Below are positions 21,410-30,274 of a stretch of 64,000 nucleotides of DNA, one piece after another. How positions within the stretch are numbered: position 1 is the first letter of the stretch; each line of letters opens with the position of its first letter. Below the pieces are notes generated by a model, which was not told the origin of the DNA, did not search any database, and saw only the letters and a list, made by a program, of their open reading frames with translations. This DNA comes from Luteimonas sp. FCS-9 (GTDB lineage: Bacteria > Pseudomonadota > Gammaproteobacteria > Xanthomonadales > Xanthomonadaceae): assembly GCF_001014645.1 (NCBI RefSeq), contig NZ_LASZ01000002.1, positions 310,001 to 374,000 on the forward strand, written 5' to 3'. A program made the position numbers and the translations under genes.

Positions 21410-22069
21410 ATGAGAAGCAAAGTTCGGATTGTTCGCCTTCTTGCCGCAGTCACAATCTTTTTTGGCGCGTTGTTCTACACCGCCGGGGCAGCCCTTAAGC
21501 CCGGCTACTCACAGATCAGCCACTTCATCAGTGAACTCAACGCCAGTGGCACGCCTTGGGCAACGGCGCTTGGTCTGTTTGGCTTTATACCCCTCGGCGC
21601 GCTTTTTTCCGCCTTTCTTGTTGCAGCCTGGCCAATCACGCATGTTCGTGGCATCAGTCGTGCCGGGTTGTGGCTGCTTTGGTCTCAGCCAATCGCCTTT
21701 ATCGGGGCTGCGCTTGTCCCTTGTGACGCAGGCTGTCCCATCGGCGGTTCTCCATCTCAAGTAGCGCACGACTTCCTCGGCCTTATCACCTATTTTTCCG
21801 GGGCACTTGCCTTTGTCCTTCTGGCATTTTCACCCGCGCTCACGGCACGCTGGCGCACACTCCTTGTCGCAGCCGGCTGCATGTGGTTCTTTCTGTTCGC
21901 GCTCATGCTTCAACCAGAGCTTGCTCAAGTTCGCGGCCTGCTTCAGCGGCTGGCTGACACTCTCCTCGCAGTCGTTATTCTCATCGTCGCATGGTGCATG
22001 GTTCCCGGCACCGCCTCATCCGCACCTAACAATTCACTCGAGCCGAACCGGCTTCGCCGGCCGGCTTAA
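21410..22069 (+). CDS. cassette-borne DUF998-like membrane protein (cassette 2)
   Basis: This 219-residue protein has about six hydrophobic helices and resembles DUF998 proteins (N-terminal TAGAALKPGYSQISHFISEL block; internal VAHDFLGLITY). ATG 21410 was chosen for an AGAAAGGA ribosome site about 11 bases upstream; ATG 21398 sits too close to it. The last 16 residues (from APNNSLEPNR on) are encoded by the attC itself, a common result of cassette capture. Function unknown. Confidence 0.75.
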   Translation: MRSKVRIVRLLAAVTIFFGALFYTAGAALKPGYSQISHFISELNASGTPWATALGLFGFIPLGALFSAFLVAAWPITHVRGISRAGLWLLWSQPIAFIGAALVPCDAGCPIGGSPSQVAHDFLGLITYFSGALAFVLLAFSPALTARWRTLLVAAGCMWFFLFALMLQPELAQVRGLLQRLADTLLAVVILIVAWCMVPGTASSAPNNSLEPNRLRRPA

Positions 22070-22083
22070 TTAAGGCGTTAGGC
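22024..22083 (+). repeat. attC-2
   Basis: A 60-base attC from ACCTAAC to GTTAGGC with arms GAGCCGAACCGGC and GCCGGCCGGCTT. It is translated as the tail of the cassette 2 protein. Confidence 0.82.
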
Positions 22084-22127
22084 CACATGGAAACATTTCG
22101 GACATTCGGATAACTAGGGAGAGATCC

Positions 22128-22466
22128 ATGGAATTACTAGTTGCTCTCGCTGCTCTCGCCATCACACTTTGGCAATTGAAGCTGCAGCGCGACGAGATCC
22201 GCGCCAATAGTCAGATCAATTCTCTTATTCATGTCGCACGACTCCTCTCAGAGAAGATTGAACATCACGAACGAATCATTGGCTCGCTAAAGTCCAAGAA
22301 GGCCGATTGGACAGGCCATGCGCATCGCGTCAACCGCGAGTTAAGGCCAATGCTTGCTCAAGTCAATGCAAAACTTTTAGATTCGATCGAAGCGAAGCTT
22401 CCTGCGTTAGATCCAGCCACCCTTAGGCAAGCACTCAAGCTCAATGATGATCAGAATGCAGCCTAA
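22128..22466 (+). CDS. cassette-borne small protein, one TM plus helical region (cassette 3)
   Basis: A 112-residue protein. Residues 2-17 form one membrane segment (LLVALAALAITLWQ) and the rest is a charged, probably coiled helical cytosolic domain with many Lys/Glu/Arg. A strong ribosome site GGGAGAG lies 8 bases upstream. The stop TAA is part of the attC-3 end motif. No family recognised. Confidence 0.7.
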   Translation: MELLVALAALAITLWQLKLQRDEIRANSQINSLIHVARLLSEKIEHHERIIGSLKSKKADWTGHAHRVNRELRPMLAQVNAKLLDSIEAKLPALDPATLRQALKLNDDQNAA

Positions 22467-22518
22467 CAATTCATTCAAGCCGATACGCTTCGCGGCGCGG
22501 CTTAATAAGGCATTAGCT
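22461..22518 (+). repeat. attC-3 (outer core mutated)
   Basis: GCCTAAC at 22461 to ATTAGCT at 22518; the first base of the right core is A rather than G, which may reduce recombination. Confidence 0.78.
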
Positions 22519-22521
22519 CTC

Positions 22522-22902
22522 ATGAAACCAATCGCTGCAGCTGCGCTCTCGGCACTGTCGTTCGGCACCATCGGATGGTTCGCCGGTCTCAGCGTCGGCT
22601 TCGCCGGGCCAATCTCGTTCCTTGCTCTTGGCGCAGCAGGATCTTTCTTTGGCCTACTGTTATTCACGTTTGGCGCAAAAGCGCTCTGGCTTCCTGCTGG
22701 TGGCTTGATGGTCGGGATTGCGCTTGTGCTAGCGGCACAGCTGATGATCCCCGCCAAATTTGAAGCCTTTTACTATCTCTATGTTCCGATTTTGGCATCG
22801 GTAGTGATCACACCAAGTGTCAGCATAGTTCTCCATCTATTCCCGGCGCTGCGCGATCGCGTCTTCGGAAATCCGAGGACCGCAATCGATGGTGAGATCT
22901 AA
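22522..22902 (+). CDS. cassette-borne membrane protein (cassette 4)
   Basis: A 126-residue protein with four hydrophobic helices, Gly/Ala-rich (FGTIGWFAGLSVGFAGPISF). ATG 22522 follows the attC-3 core by four bases; an earlier in-frame ATG at 22444 would translate the attC and is unlikely. The TAA stop lies in attC-4. Function unknown. Confidence 0.7.
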   Translation: MKPIAAAALSALSFGTIGWFAGLSVGFAGPISFLALGAAGSFFGLLLFTFGAKALWLPAGGLMVGIALVLAAQLMIPAKFEAFYYLYVPILASVVITPSVSIVLHLFPALRDRVFGNPRTAIDGEI

Positions 22903-22956
22903 CAATTCATCCAAACCGAGGCCGCTCCGCGGCGTGGCTTAGCTCAGGCGTTGACG
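22897..22956 (+). repeat. attC-4 (degenerate, right end of left array)
   Basis: ATCTAAC to GTTGACG; arms CCGAGGCCGC and GCGGCGTGG. The right core has lost the GG doublet, so this cassette boundary is probably dead. Chromosome-like high-GC DNA begins after it. Confidence 0.7.
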
Positions 22957-23063
22957 ATGCCCTGCTTCCAGTAGCAGGCCTTTAAGGCCCAGATTCATCG
23001 CGGCGGCACCGCGATCGGCCTCTGCGGTATGGTGCGATCCACCCCGGTTCGAGGATCACCGCG

Positions 23064-23669
23064 ATGCCATGGATTCCGTTGCTGCTGGCCGCCGCGCTCG
23101 GCGTCACCGCAGAGGAGCCCGCACCCGTCGACTGCAGCGTGGATCGCGATGCGATGCTGGCCCTGTCGATCGACGCGTTCGACCAGGACATCGATGGTGG
23201 ATGGCGCCCGCTGGGCGAAGGCCGCGGCTGCCATCTCGCCGCCGCCGACCTGATCGCCGAATACCGCCGGGTGCATCGGCCTGAGGGGCGCAACCTGCTC
23301 GACTGGCACGAGGCGCAGCTGCGTGCGAAAGCCGGCCAAACGACCGAAGCGATCGCGCTCATGCGCCGATCCATACGCGAAGTCGATGGCGAGTTGACGG
23401 GCTGGAACGCCTATGTCGCGGGCAGCATCGCCTTCCTGGAACGTGACCGGGCCGCGCTGCAGGCGGCGCGCGAGACGCTGTCGACCGTGGCGCCGCCGCC
23501 CGGACTGCAGTCGCCCGCCGGCGCCGTGACGGTCCAGGGGCCGGACGGCAAGCCCATCGAGATCCCGTGGCCACCGAACCTGGACGTACTGGAGGCGTTC
23601 GAGCGCTGTTTCGACGCGAGCTACCAACAGGCCTACGAGAGCCCGCGGTGCCGCGGTCAGGCGCCGTAG
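23064..23669 (+). CDS. exported hypothetical protein, TPR-like
   Basis: A 201-residue protein with a short Sec signal (MPWIPLLLAAALGVTAEE, cleavage near 17). The mature part is helical, with a block like one or two tetratricopeptide helices (LDWHEAQLRAKAGQTTEAIA, residues 78-97). Three cysteines are present in the mature chain. High GC and codon use like the core genome set it apart from the cassettes on its left. It precedes a histidine kinase by 84 bases. No family name offered. Confidence 0.7.
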   Translation: MPWIPLLLAAALGVTAEEPAPVDCSVDRDAMLALSIDAFDQDIDGGWRPLGEGRGCHLAAADLIAEYRRVHRPEGRNLLDWHEAQLRAKAGQTTEAIALMRRSIREVDGELTGWNAYVAGSIAFLERDRAALQAARETLSTVAPPPGLQSPAGAVTVQGPDGKPIEIPWPPNLDVLEAFERCFDASYQQAYESPRCRGQAP

Positions 23670-23753
23670 CGGCAATCGATACAGCCGATCGGCCGCGGAT
23701 CCAATTGCGTATGCGAGACGCCGTCCGAGGGGCCGTGCGGCCATAATCCCGGC

Positions 23754-24890
23754 ATGCCCCTCCGTCGCCACCCCGTCCAACGAGCGATCGCCGCGGCGCT
23801 GGTCGCCGCCGGCCTGGTGCTGCTTGGGCTGAGCCACGTGCGCTACGGGCTGGCGGCGCAGTCGGGCAGCGTGATGCTCAGCATCCTGCCGCTGCTGTTC
23901 GCTGGCCTGCTGCTCGGCCGGCGCGGGCTGTGGGCGACGGCGGCGGCGTACCTGGCGATCCTGCTGCTCGGCGCCTGGGCCGACCTGCAACACCAGGTGC
24001 CGAACGCCGACGAATGGCGCGAAATCGCCTCGCACCTGCTGCAGCCGGTGCTGGCCAACGCGATCGTCGCGCTGATCCTCGACCGGCTGATCCTCAAGTC
24101 GGACGTCGCCGCGCGCCGCAACCGCGAGCTGACACTGATTTGCCGCCAACTGGAACTCGAGATCCGCGACAAGGAGGCGTCGCAGGCGCAGCTGCTGCAG
24201 TCCCAGCGCATCGACGCGCTCGGCAAGCTGGCGAGCAACGTCGCGCACGACTTCAACAACCTGCTGGGCGTGGTGCTGGGCTTCGCGCAGCGCGGGCTGG
24301 GCCATCGCGGGATCGACGAGGAGACGCGACACTGCCTGCAGCGCATCGAGGCGGCGACGCGACGCGGTCGCGGGCTGACGTCGAAGCTGCTGACACTCGC
24401 CCGCAACGATGCCGCGGTGCGCGAGACCTTCGATGCGAACGAGGTCCTGCGCGAGTTGCAGCCGGTGCTGCATTCGATTGCCGGCCCCGGCGTGGAGACG
24501 CGGGCGGCGCTGTGCGGCGACGCGGCCTGGATCCGCATGGACCGCGCGGAGTTCGAGGCCGCGGTGCTCAACCTGGCCAAGAACGCGGTCGATGCCATGC
24601 CTGGCGGCGGACGGCTGGCACTGGCGACCGAGATCCAGGGCGAGGCGGTCCACGTGCGGCTGGAAGACACCGGCCACGGCATGTCGGCGCAGACGCGGGC
24701 GCGGATCTTCGAGCCGTTCTTCACCACCAAGCCGCGCGAGCGCGGCTCGGGCATCGGCCTGGCGATGGTGCACCGGATCGTGACCGAGGCCGGCGGCACG
24801 ATCGACTGCGACAGCGCACCGGGCGCAGGCACGCGGTTCGTCGTGCGATTGCCGCTGCAGATCGTGCCGTCCGACCGGGCGGCGGCATAG
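23754..24890 (+). CDS. membrane histidine kinase without a receiver
   Basis: A 378-residue kinase. Residues 10-110 hold about four membrane helices with almost no periplasmic loop; a coiled coil (120-155) leads to the phospho-acceptor H165 in NVAHDFNNLL, a form typical of hybrid/NtrB-like kinases. ATPase motifs are intact: N box NLAKNAVDAMPGG, G1 EDTGHGMS, G2 GSGIGLAMV. No response regulator lies next to it. It converges with the beta-propeller sensor gene (10 bases between stops), which itself lacks a kinase. Confidence 0.88.
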   Translation: MPLRRHPVQRAIAAALVAAGLVLLGLSHVRYGLAAQSGSVMLSILPLLFAGLLLGRRGLWATAAAYLAILLLGAWADLQHQVPNADEWREIASHLLQPVLANAIVALILDRLILKSDVAARRNRELTLICRQLELEIRDKEASQAQLLQSQRIDALGKLASNVAHDFNNLLGVVLGFAQRGLGHRGIDEETRHCLQRIEAATRRGRGLTSKLLTLARNDAAVRETFDANEVLRELQPVLHSIAGPGVETRAALCGDAAWIRMDRAEFEAAVLNLAKNAVDAMPGGGRLALATEIQGEAVHVRLEDTGHGMSAQTRARIFEPFFTTKPRERGSGIGLAMVHRIVTEAGGTIDCDSAPGAGTRFVVRLPLQIVPSDRAAA

Positions 24891-24899
24891 CGGCGCGGT

Positions 24900-27269
24900 T
24901 CACTCGGCCGTGCGCCCGTCCCCGAGCCGCGCGCGGGCGCGCGCGACGACCGCCGCGTAGTCGCCCTCGTCGGCACGGCGCTCGCGCGTGGCCCACAGCA
25001 GGCACAGCAGGCCGGCGAGGCTCGCCGCCAGCCAGATCCAGTCGCGGCGGTACCACGGCACCGGGCGCTGGAAGCGCAATGTCACCGGGGCCGACCAGTC
25101 GCCGTCGAGATAACGCGCCTGCGCCTCAAACCGCAGCTCGCCCCACGGCACGTCGGGCAACAGCAGGCTGCGGCCTGGCCCGGCCTCCACCCAGTCCGCG
25201 CCCTCGCCGACGCGATAGCGCACGCGGGTGCGCCCGGGATCGGCCAGCCCGATGACGCCGACCACGATCTCCAGGTTGGCTGCGTCCACGCCGATCTCGG
25301 GCAGGTCGAACGGGTCGAGCGCGCGGCCCGACAGCGTCACGCGATCGACGTACGGCGTCGGCGGCCGGCGGGCGGCCGGCTCGAAGCGCGATGGTTCGAC
25401 CAGCGCGAACCCGCGGATCATCGCGAACAGGTGCCGGCCGTTGGCATCGGTCCGGCAGGCCGAGACGGTACCGCCGTTGAACTCCACCGGGTCGAGCCCG
25501 TCGGCGGTGCCGATGGTGGTCAGGCGCGGGCCGGCCGCACCGATCGGGCGCGACAGCAGCACCGACAGGCCGCGGTTGCCGGCCAGCCACAGCCGACCGT
25601 CGGGGTCGGGCAGGATGCACGACACGGTGTCATCGAAGAGGCCGTCGGCCGTGGTGTAGCGCTGCACCTTGCCATCGCGGACGTGGACCAGGCCACCGCC
25701 GTAGGTGCCGATCCACAGCCCGTCGTCGTCCTCGTGGAGCGCGCGCGCAAACGCCGGCACGCCCTGCTCGGCGGTCCACCGCTCCACGACGGCATCGCCT
25801 ACCAGCCGGAATGCGCCGCGGTCGCCGACGAACCAGACGCCGCCGGCGCGGGCGTCGACCATCCTGACGATGCTCATGCCCGAGAACGCGGCGACCGGCC
25901 GAGCATCGCGCACAGTGCCGTCCTCGTCCACCTGCAGCCGATAAACGTCGCGCAGCGTCGCCGCCCACCAGTCGCCGCCGCGCGAACGCCAGATCCCCAG
26001 CATCGCCTCGCCCGGCCAGTGCCAGACGCGCTCCAGGCGCCCATCGCGGACCCGGCCGAGCCCAGCGTTCGAGGTGCCGATCCACAGCGCATCTGTCGCC
26101 GGGTCGCGGAACAGGCTGGAGATGCAGGCATCGTCGAGCACCGCCTCGACCGCCAGCCGGCGTGTGCCGCCATCCGCGCGTCGATGCCACAGCCCCGCGC
26201 AGCCGAAGCCCATCCACAGCCCGCCACGGCCGTCGTCCTCGACCACCCGGCCGGGGGCCCGCCCGCCGAGGCCGGGTGCGTGCAGCATCGCCACGCGCGC
26301 GGACCGCATCCGCCACAGGCCCTGGCCGGTGGTGCCGATCCAGGTGTTGCCCGCATCGTCGAGATGCAGGACGCGCGCATGCAGCGACTCGGCGCCCTGC
26401 ACCGGCACCTCGCGCCCATCGGCCGCGAGCAGGCGCAGCCCCGACGCCTCGTCCGACACGTGCACACGGCCGTCATTGGAAGGCACCAGTTGGGTCTCGA
26501 GCGGCAGGTCGCGCCGGATCAGGGTCCACGCGCCGGTCGAGGGCCGAAAGCGGTACAGCGCACGATCGCTGAGCAGGAGCCACAGCAGATCCGGCGCCGA
26601 CGCCATCCGGCGAACGACCGCGCGTCCGTCGGGCAACGGCACACGGACGCTGTCGGTCGCCGTCAGCCGCCACAGTCCGTCCCGGCCACCGGCATAGAGC
26701 ACGCCCTCGCCCATCGGCGCGGCCCAGTCGAACGCGTTGTAGGCATCCACCTGGACCCGGGCCTGCAGCGTCGCGGTGTCGATCCGGAACACGCCCTGGG
26801 TGCTCAGCGCCCACACCGCGCCGTCGCCATCGGGATACAGGGCGTTGACCTGGCAGCGTTCCCCGCACACCGGCAACTGCCGGAAGCGGCCGCGCTCGAG
26901 CAGGCCGATCCCCGCATCCTGCGTCCCGATCCACAGCCGGCCGTACGCATCCTCGTGCAGTGCGAGGACCCGGTTGCTCGGCGGCCCGTCGTCGCCCGAC
27001 GCACCCGGGTCGTGCGCATCGGCGCCGTAGAGGCGGAACTCACGCCCATCGAAACGCACCAGCCCGCCGAACGTCCCCAGCCACAGGAACCCGTCGCGGG
27101 TCTGCAGCATCGCGTTCACGCTGGCCTGCGGCAGCCCCTGCTCGTCCCCGTAGTGGCGCAGGGTGTTGCGGTAATCGGGATCGAGGCGGTCCTCGACAGG
27201 TACGGCTGCGGCCATGAGGGGCGCGGCCAGTACACAGGCCGCGAGCAGCCCTGCGCATCGCCGCAGCAT
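24900..27269 (-). CDS. two-component-type periplasmic beta-propeller (Reg_prop/Y_Y_Y) protein without kinase
   Basis: A 789-residue protein: a signal peptide (LLAACVLAAPLMAAA), about twelve Reg_prop propeller repeats (recurring LWIGT and LWMGF-like motifs), a Y_Y_Y domain (about 660-735), one membrane helix (WLAASLAGLLCLLW) and a 30-residue tail. Such sensors normally continue into a histidine kinase or GGDEF domain; here the protein stops, so it must signal through a partner or is a shortened gene. ATG 27269 was chosen because the signal peptide follows at once; a longer frame to 27428 adds 53 Arg/Pro-rich residues. Confidence 0.85.
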   Translation of the reverse strand: MLRRCAGLLAACVLAAPLMAAAVPVEDRLDPDYRNTLRHYGDEQGLPQASVNAMLQTRDGFLWLGTFGGLVRFDGREFRLYGADAHDPGASGDDGPPSNRVLALHEDAYGRLWIGTQDAGIGLLERGRFRQLPVCGERCQVNALYPDGDGAVWALSTQGVFRIDTATLQARVQVDAYNAFDWAAPMGEGVLYAGGRDGLWRLTATDSVRVPLPDGRAVVRRMASAPDLLWLLLSDRALYRFRPSTGAWTLIRRDLPLETQLVPSNDGRVHVSDEASGLRLLAADGREVPVQGAESLHARVLHLDDAGNTWIGTTGQGLWRMRSARVAMLHAPGLGGRAPGRVVEDDGRGGLWMGFGCAGLWHRRADGGTRRLAVEAVLDDACISSLFRDPATDALWIGTSNAGLGRVRDGRLERVWHWPGEAMLGIWRSRGGDWWAATLRDVYRLQVDEDGTVRDARPVAAFSGMSIVRMVDARAGGVWFVGDRGAFRLVGDAVVERWTAEQGVPAFARALHEDDDGLWIGTYGGGLVHVRDGKVQRYTTADGLFDDTVSCILPDPDGRLWLAGNRGLSVLLSRPIGAAGPRLTTIGTADGLDPVEFNGGTVSACRTDANGRHLFAMIRGFALVEPSRFEPAARRPPTPYVDRVTLSGRALDPFDLPEIGVDAANLEIVVGVIGLADPGRTRVRYRVGEGADWVEAGPGRSLLLPDVPWGELRFEAQARYLDGDWSAPVTLRFQRPVPWYRRDWIWLAASLAGLLCLLWATRERRADEGDYAAVVARARARLGDGRTAE

Positions 27270-27566
27270 GCCGCGGAGACGGCACGCGGGGCCGGGCGCG
27301 CCGGATCGGCGCGCGGCGGGCAGCGACGGACGCGTCGCGTGGACGGGCGCGGCAGGCAAGCGTGGATTCCCCCGGAAGAAGCCGCGGGCGCATCCGGCCG
27401 CCCGTTCGGCGCGCAGAGGGTACCGCATGGCGGACCGGGGCGCCTGCGCGAAGACGCGTGGCTGACGATCGGCTGCCTGCCATCACGTCGAGCGTCCGCG
27501 CAGCATCGGGGCGGATGCCGTTCTCCATCGTGAGGAGCCGTCCATGAAACACCCGTCACCGCTCGC
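27270..27566. other. gap between propeller gene and intI remnant
   Basis: No supported gene or repeat. It must contain the propeller gene promoter and the point where homology to intI ends. The missing catalytic half of intI is not found here. Confidence 0.4.
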
Positions 27567-27815
27567 CCCAGCACTTCGCGATACAGGAACAGCAGCGCGG
27601 AGAGCAGCTGGTTCTGCGTTCCGGCCGACACATTCCCCTCCGTGGCCAGCCGGGTCAGGAAACCCTCGACCTCGTCAGCCCCAAGTCACGGGGTGACGTC
27701 GCCCGTTCGCGATGACGAACCGCCGGATCCACCCCACGTACGCCTGCTCGGTGCGCAGGCTGTAATGCCGGAGCCGGGGCCGGGCCCGGACCTGATCCCA
27801 AAGCCGAGGCGGCTT
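27567..27815 (-). pseudogene. intI: integron integrase remnant (N-terminal part only)
   Basis: On the minus strand the sequence reads [19 protein letters not shown], then [20 protein letters not shown]. After a net 2-base deletion it continues in another frame as [20 protein letters not shown] and TQNQLLSALLFLYREVLG. This is the N-terminal SAM-like domain of integron tyrosine recombinases. Homology stops after REVLG; the catalytic domain with the RHRY residues is absent and no clear start codon remains. It points away from the right attI-like site, the normal intI-attI layout. It cannot make an active integrase. Confidence 0.88.
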
Positions 27816-28020
27816 CGGCGCCGTTACACCTTCGTTCGCGGCGGTGTAACTCATACGTCCGTGTCCATGTCGGATAACGCAGACAGCTTCCGCACCGGCA
27901 GCATCCAGTGGAACCCGGCAAGCTATTGATACGGCGTAGGATTTCCCCTCTTCCCACCGTATCGATCATGACCGATACTCGGCGCAACACCGCGTTTAGG
28001 CGGTCCAATAGGCGTTAGGC
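27801..28020 (+). other. attI-like site, right copy, beside the intI remnant
   Basis: It lies between the 5' end of the intI remnant and the first cassette of the right array, the position of attI. The crossover would be G28014/T28015 in GGCGTTAGGC. The copy at 20650-20868 aligns along its whole length. Any cassette promoter (Pc) or intI promoter should be here, but no hexamer pair stands out. Confidence 0.72.
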
Positions 28021-28033
28021 AGCAGAACAACTT

Positions 28034-28327
28034 ATGCCGTACTTCAAGTTCATTCTCTCTGGCCGAGGCATTGACCTGCCATTCGAGGGTGAGTCGGCTG
28101 CCGGATTCTTCACCACCAGGCTGATTCGTGCTGCTGACCATGCAAGCGCTGAGTCTTTGGCTAAAGAGCTCGTGCTGTCCGAGTGGCGCTCCGGCGGCAC
28201 CTATGCTCAAGCAAACCGTGGCTCGCTGCCTGCACTGTCCATCGAGCAGTCAATTCCTGTGGGCTGGATGACCGGCGTCTTTGGTCGCAAACCCTCTGGC
28301 TACACCTTCTACCGCCATAAGGACTAG
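28034..28327 (+). CDS. cassette-borne hypothetical protein (cassette 5)
   Basis: A 97-residue soluble protein starting MPYFKFILSGRGIDLPF; no family recognised and no hydrophobic segment. It is the first cassette of the right array, 14 bases after the crossover, without an obvious Shine-Dalgarno. Base composition is cassette-like. Confidence 0.65.
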   Translation: MPYFKFILSGRGIDLPFEGESAAGFFTTRLIRAADHASAESLAKELVLSEWRSGGTYAQANRGSLPALSIEQSIPVGWMTGVFGRKPSGYTFYRHKD

Positions 28328-28333
28328 ACTGCT

Positions 28334-28393
28334 GCCTAACAATTCATTCAAGCCGACGCCGATTCGCGGCGCGGCTTAATTCAGGCGTCAGGT
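28334..28393 (+). repeat. attC-5
   Basis: GCCTAAC to GTCAGGT, 60 bases, arms AAGCCGACGCCG and CGGCGCGGCTT. The right core has a T-to-C change. Confidence 0.82.
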
Positions 28394-28414
28394 GGCCAGA
28401 GAGTTGTTCGCAAG

Positions 28415-28825
28415 ATGGACAAACAGGAAGTCATTGCTCTGATTCGTTCTCTTCAACTGCCTGAGACGCAGTATGTTGTCGTTGGCGGGGCCGCACTAAC
28501 AATTCGCGGAATTCGTGACACGGATGACATTGATTTGGTGGTCACAGCAGAGCTCTTCGAGTTACTCTCGCTCTCTGGCTGGAGCGAAAAGTTGCGGCCA
28601 GACGGGAAGCCTGGACTTCGCCTGGGGTGTTTCGAGGCGTATCTCGATGTAAATACCGATAGTTTTGGTAGAGACACCTCATGGCTTATAGATAATGCAG
28701 AATCAATACATGGCATTCCATGCGTAGACTTAGAGACGCTGGCTGACTGGAAGCGCGCTTATGGACGCGCCAAAGACCTTAGAGATGTTGAGATCATTGG
28801 AACACTTTGTGAGGGGCGGGTGTAA
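28415..28825 (+). CDS. cassette-borne nucleotidyltransferase-like protein (cassette 6)
   Basis: A 136-residue protein. VVVGGAALTIRG (21-32) and TDDIDLVV (36-43) form the GG...DID pattern of the polymerase-beta-like nucleotidyltransferase superfamily (MNT/AbiEii-like), and LETLADWKRAYGRAKDLRDVE near the C-terminus is the helix seen in such proteins. A partner toxin or HEPN gene is not next to it, so a toxin-antitoxin role cannot be claimed. No strong ribosome site is visible. Confidence 0.7.
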   Translation: MDKQEVIALIRSLQLPETQYVVVGGAALTIRGIRDTDDIDLVVTAELFELLSLSGWSEKLRPDGKPGLRLGCFEAYLDVNTDSFGRDTSWLIDNAESIHGIPCVDLETLADWKRAYGRAKDLRDVEIIGTLCEGRV

Positions 28826-28841
28826 TGGCTATGCAGCAGCC

Positions 28842-28900
28842 ACCTAACAATTTATTCAAGCCGACGCCACTTCGCGGCGGGCTTAATTCAGGCGTTAGCC
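28842..28900 (+). repeat. attC-6
   Basis: ACCTAAC to GTTAGCC, 59 bases, with arms AAGCCGACGCC and GGCGGGCTT. Confidence 0.8.
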
Positions 28901-28916
28901 ACCACGAAAAAACTCT

Positions 28917-29327
28917 ATGGACTCTGGAACGATCAGCATTCTTCTTAGCTTGGCAGGCCTCGTTTTAGGTTTCGTCGCGGCTTACGGCCAGATCAAGCGT
29001 TTCTTTGTCAAGGCGCTCGGACGTGGTGGCGAGGCCATTCGTGCAATCAATGCCCGTGAGGCAGAGCGTGCCACGATGTTCCTTACGTACCCAAGCGCAT
29101 TTACGGCGTTCGTGGTGCGCCGCGTCTCGTTCGCAACCTTTTTGATATTTCTAGCGCTTAATCTTCCGACGCTCCTCAATCTTTCCTCGCTTGACATGCC
29201 CGGTTGGTTCATTACAACGGCAAGACTCATTCCTTCATCACTAGCAGGTCTTCTATTAGGCGGTTTGACATCTGCCTCGTCGGACGTGATCAGAGAGGCG
29301 CGTAAAGCAAGCAGTCGTGGTGGCTAA
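28917..29327 (+). CDS. cassette-borne membrane protein (cassette 7)
   Basis: A 136-residue protein with an N-terminal helix (SILLSLAGLVLGFVAAYG), a basic cytosolic stretch and two more hydrophobic helices (64-80, 100-120). The stop is inside attC-7. No family recognised. Confidence 0.7.
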   Translation: MDSGTISILLSLAGLVLGFVAAYGQIKRFFVKALGRGGEAIRAINAREAERATMFLTYPSAFTAFVVRRVSFATFLIFLALNLPTLLNLSSLDMPGWFITTARLIPSSLAGLLLGGLTSASSDVIREARKASSRGG

Positions 29328-29380
29328 CAATTCATTCAAGCCAAACCCGCTTCGCGAGTCGGCTTACTCAGGCGCTAGGC
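29322..29380 (+). repeat. attC-7
   Basis: GGCTAAC to GCTAGGC, 59 bases; arms AAGCCAAACCCGC and GCGAGTCGGCTT. The first IS begins 11 bases further on. Confidence 0.78.
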
Positions 29381-29430
29381 CTCATGGAAGCTGAACCGCC
29401 CCGACTTTCTTGGAGGCTGTTTGGTTTGAG

Positions 29431-29943
<513 letters not shown>

Positions 29944-29951
29944 GAAGCCCG

Positions 29952-30274
29952 TCATGGCTTGAAGCGGCGGTCGAGCTCCGCCTGGGCGAAATACGCCGAC
30001 GCCTTGCCCAGGATCTCGTTGGCCTGCCGCAGCTCGCGGTTCTCCCGCTCCAGCGCCTTCATCCGTGCCCGCTCGTCCGTCGTCAGCCCCGGCCCCAGCC
30101 CCTCGTCACGCTCGGCCCGACGCACCCAGTTGCGCAGCGTCTCGGCCGTACACCCGATCTTCCCGGCGATCGACTCGATCGCCGACCACTGCGAACTGTG
30201 GCCGTCCTGGTGCTCCAGCACCATCCGCACCGCTCGCTCCCGTACTTCCTGGAATACTTCACTGGCTTGTTCAT
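29952..30274 (-). pseudogene. IS3-family orfA, frameshifted near the start
   Basis: The start reads MNKPVKYS, then a 1-base deletion moves the frame; [14 protein letters not shown] and a helix-turn-helix ([20 protein letters not shown]) follow in the second frame, with a leucine-zipper-like region ([18 protein letters not shown]). The helix-turn-helix protein should bind the IS ends. Corrected length would be 107 residues. Confidence 0.82.

Larger units (their letters stand above)
20863..22956 (+). mobile_element. left integron cassette array (four cassettes)
   Basis: Four promoterless genes each followed by a roughly 60-base attC of one family lie between the left attI-like site and 22956. 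Base composition drops well below the flanking chromosome. All genes point away from attI. The last attC has a mutated outer core (GTTGACG). Confidence 0.8.
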
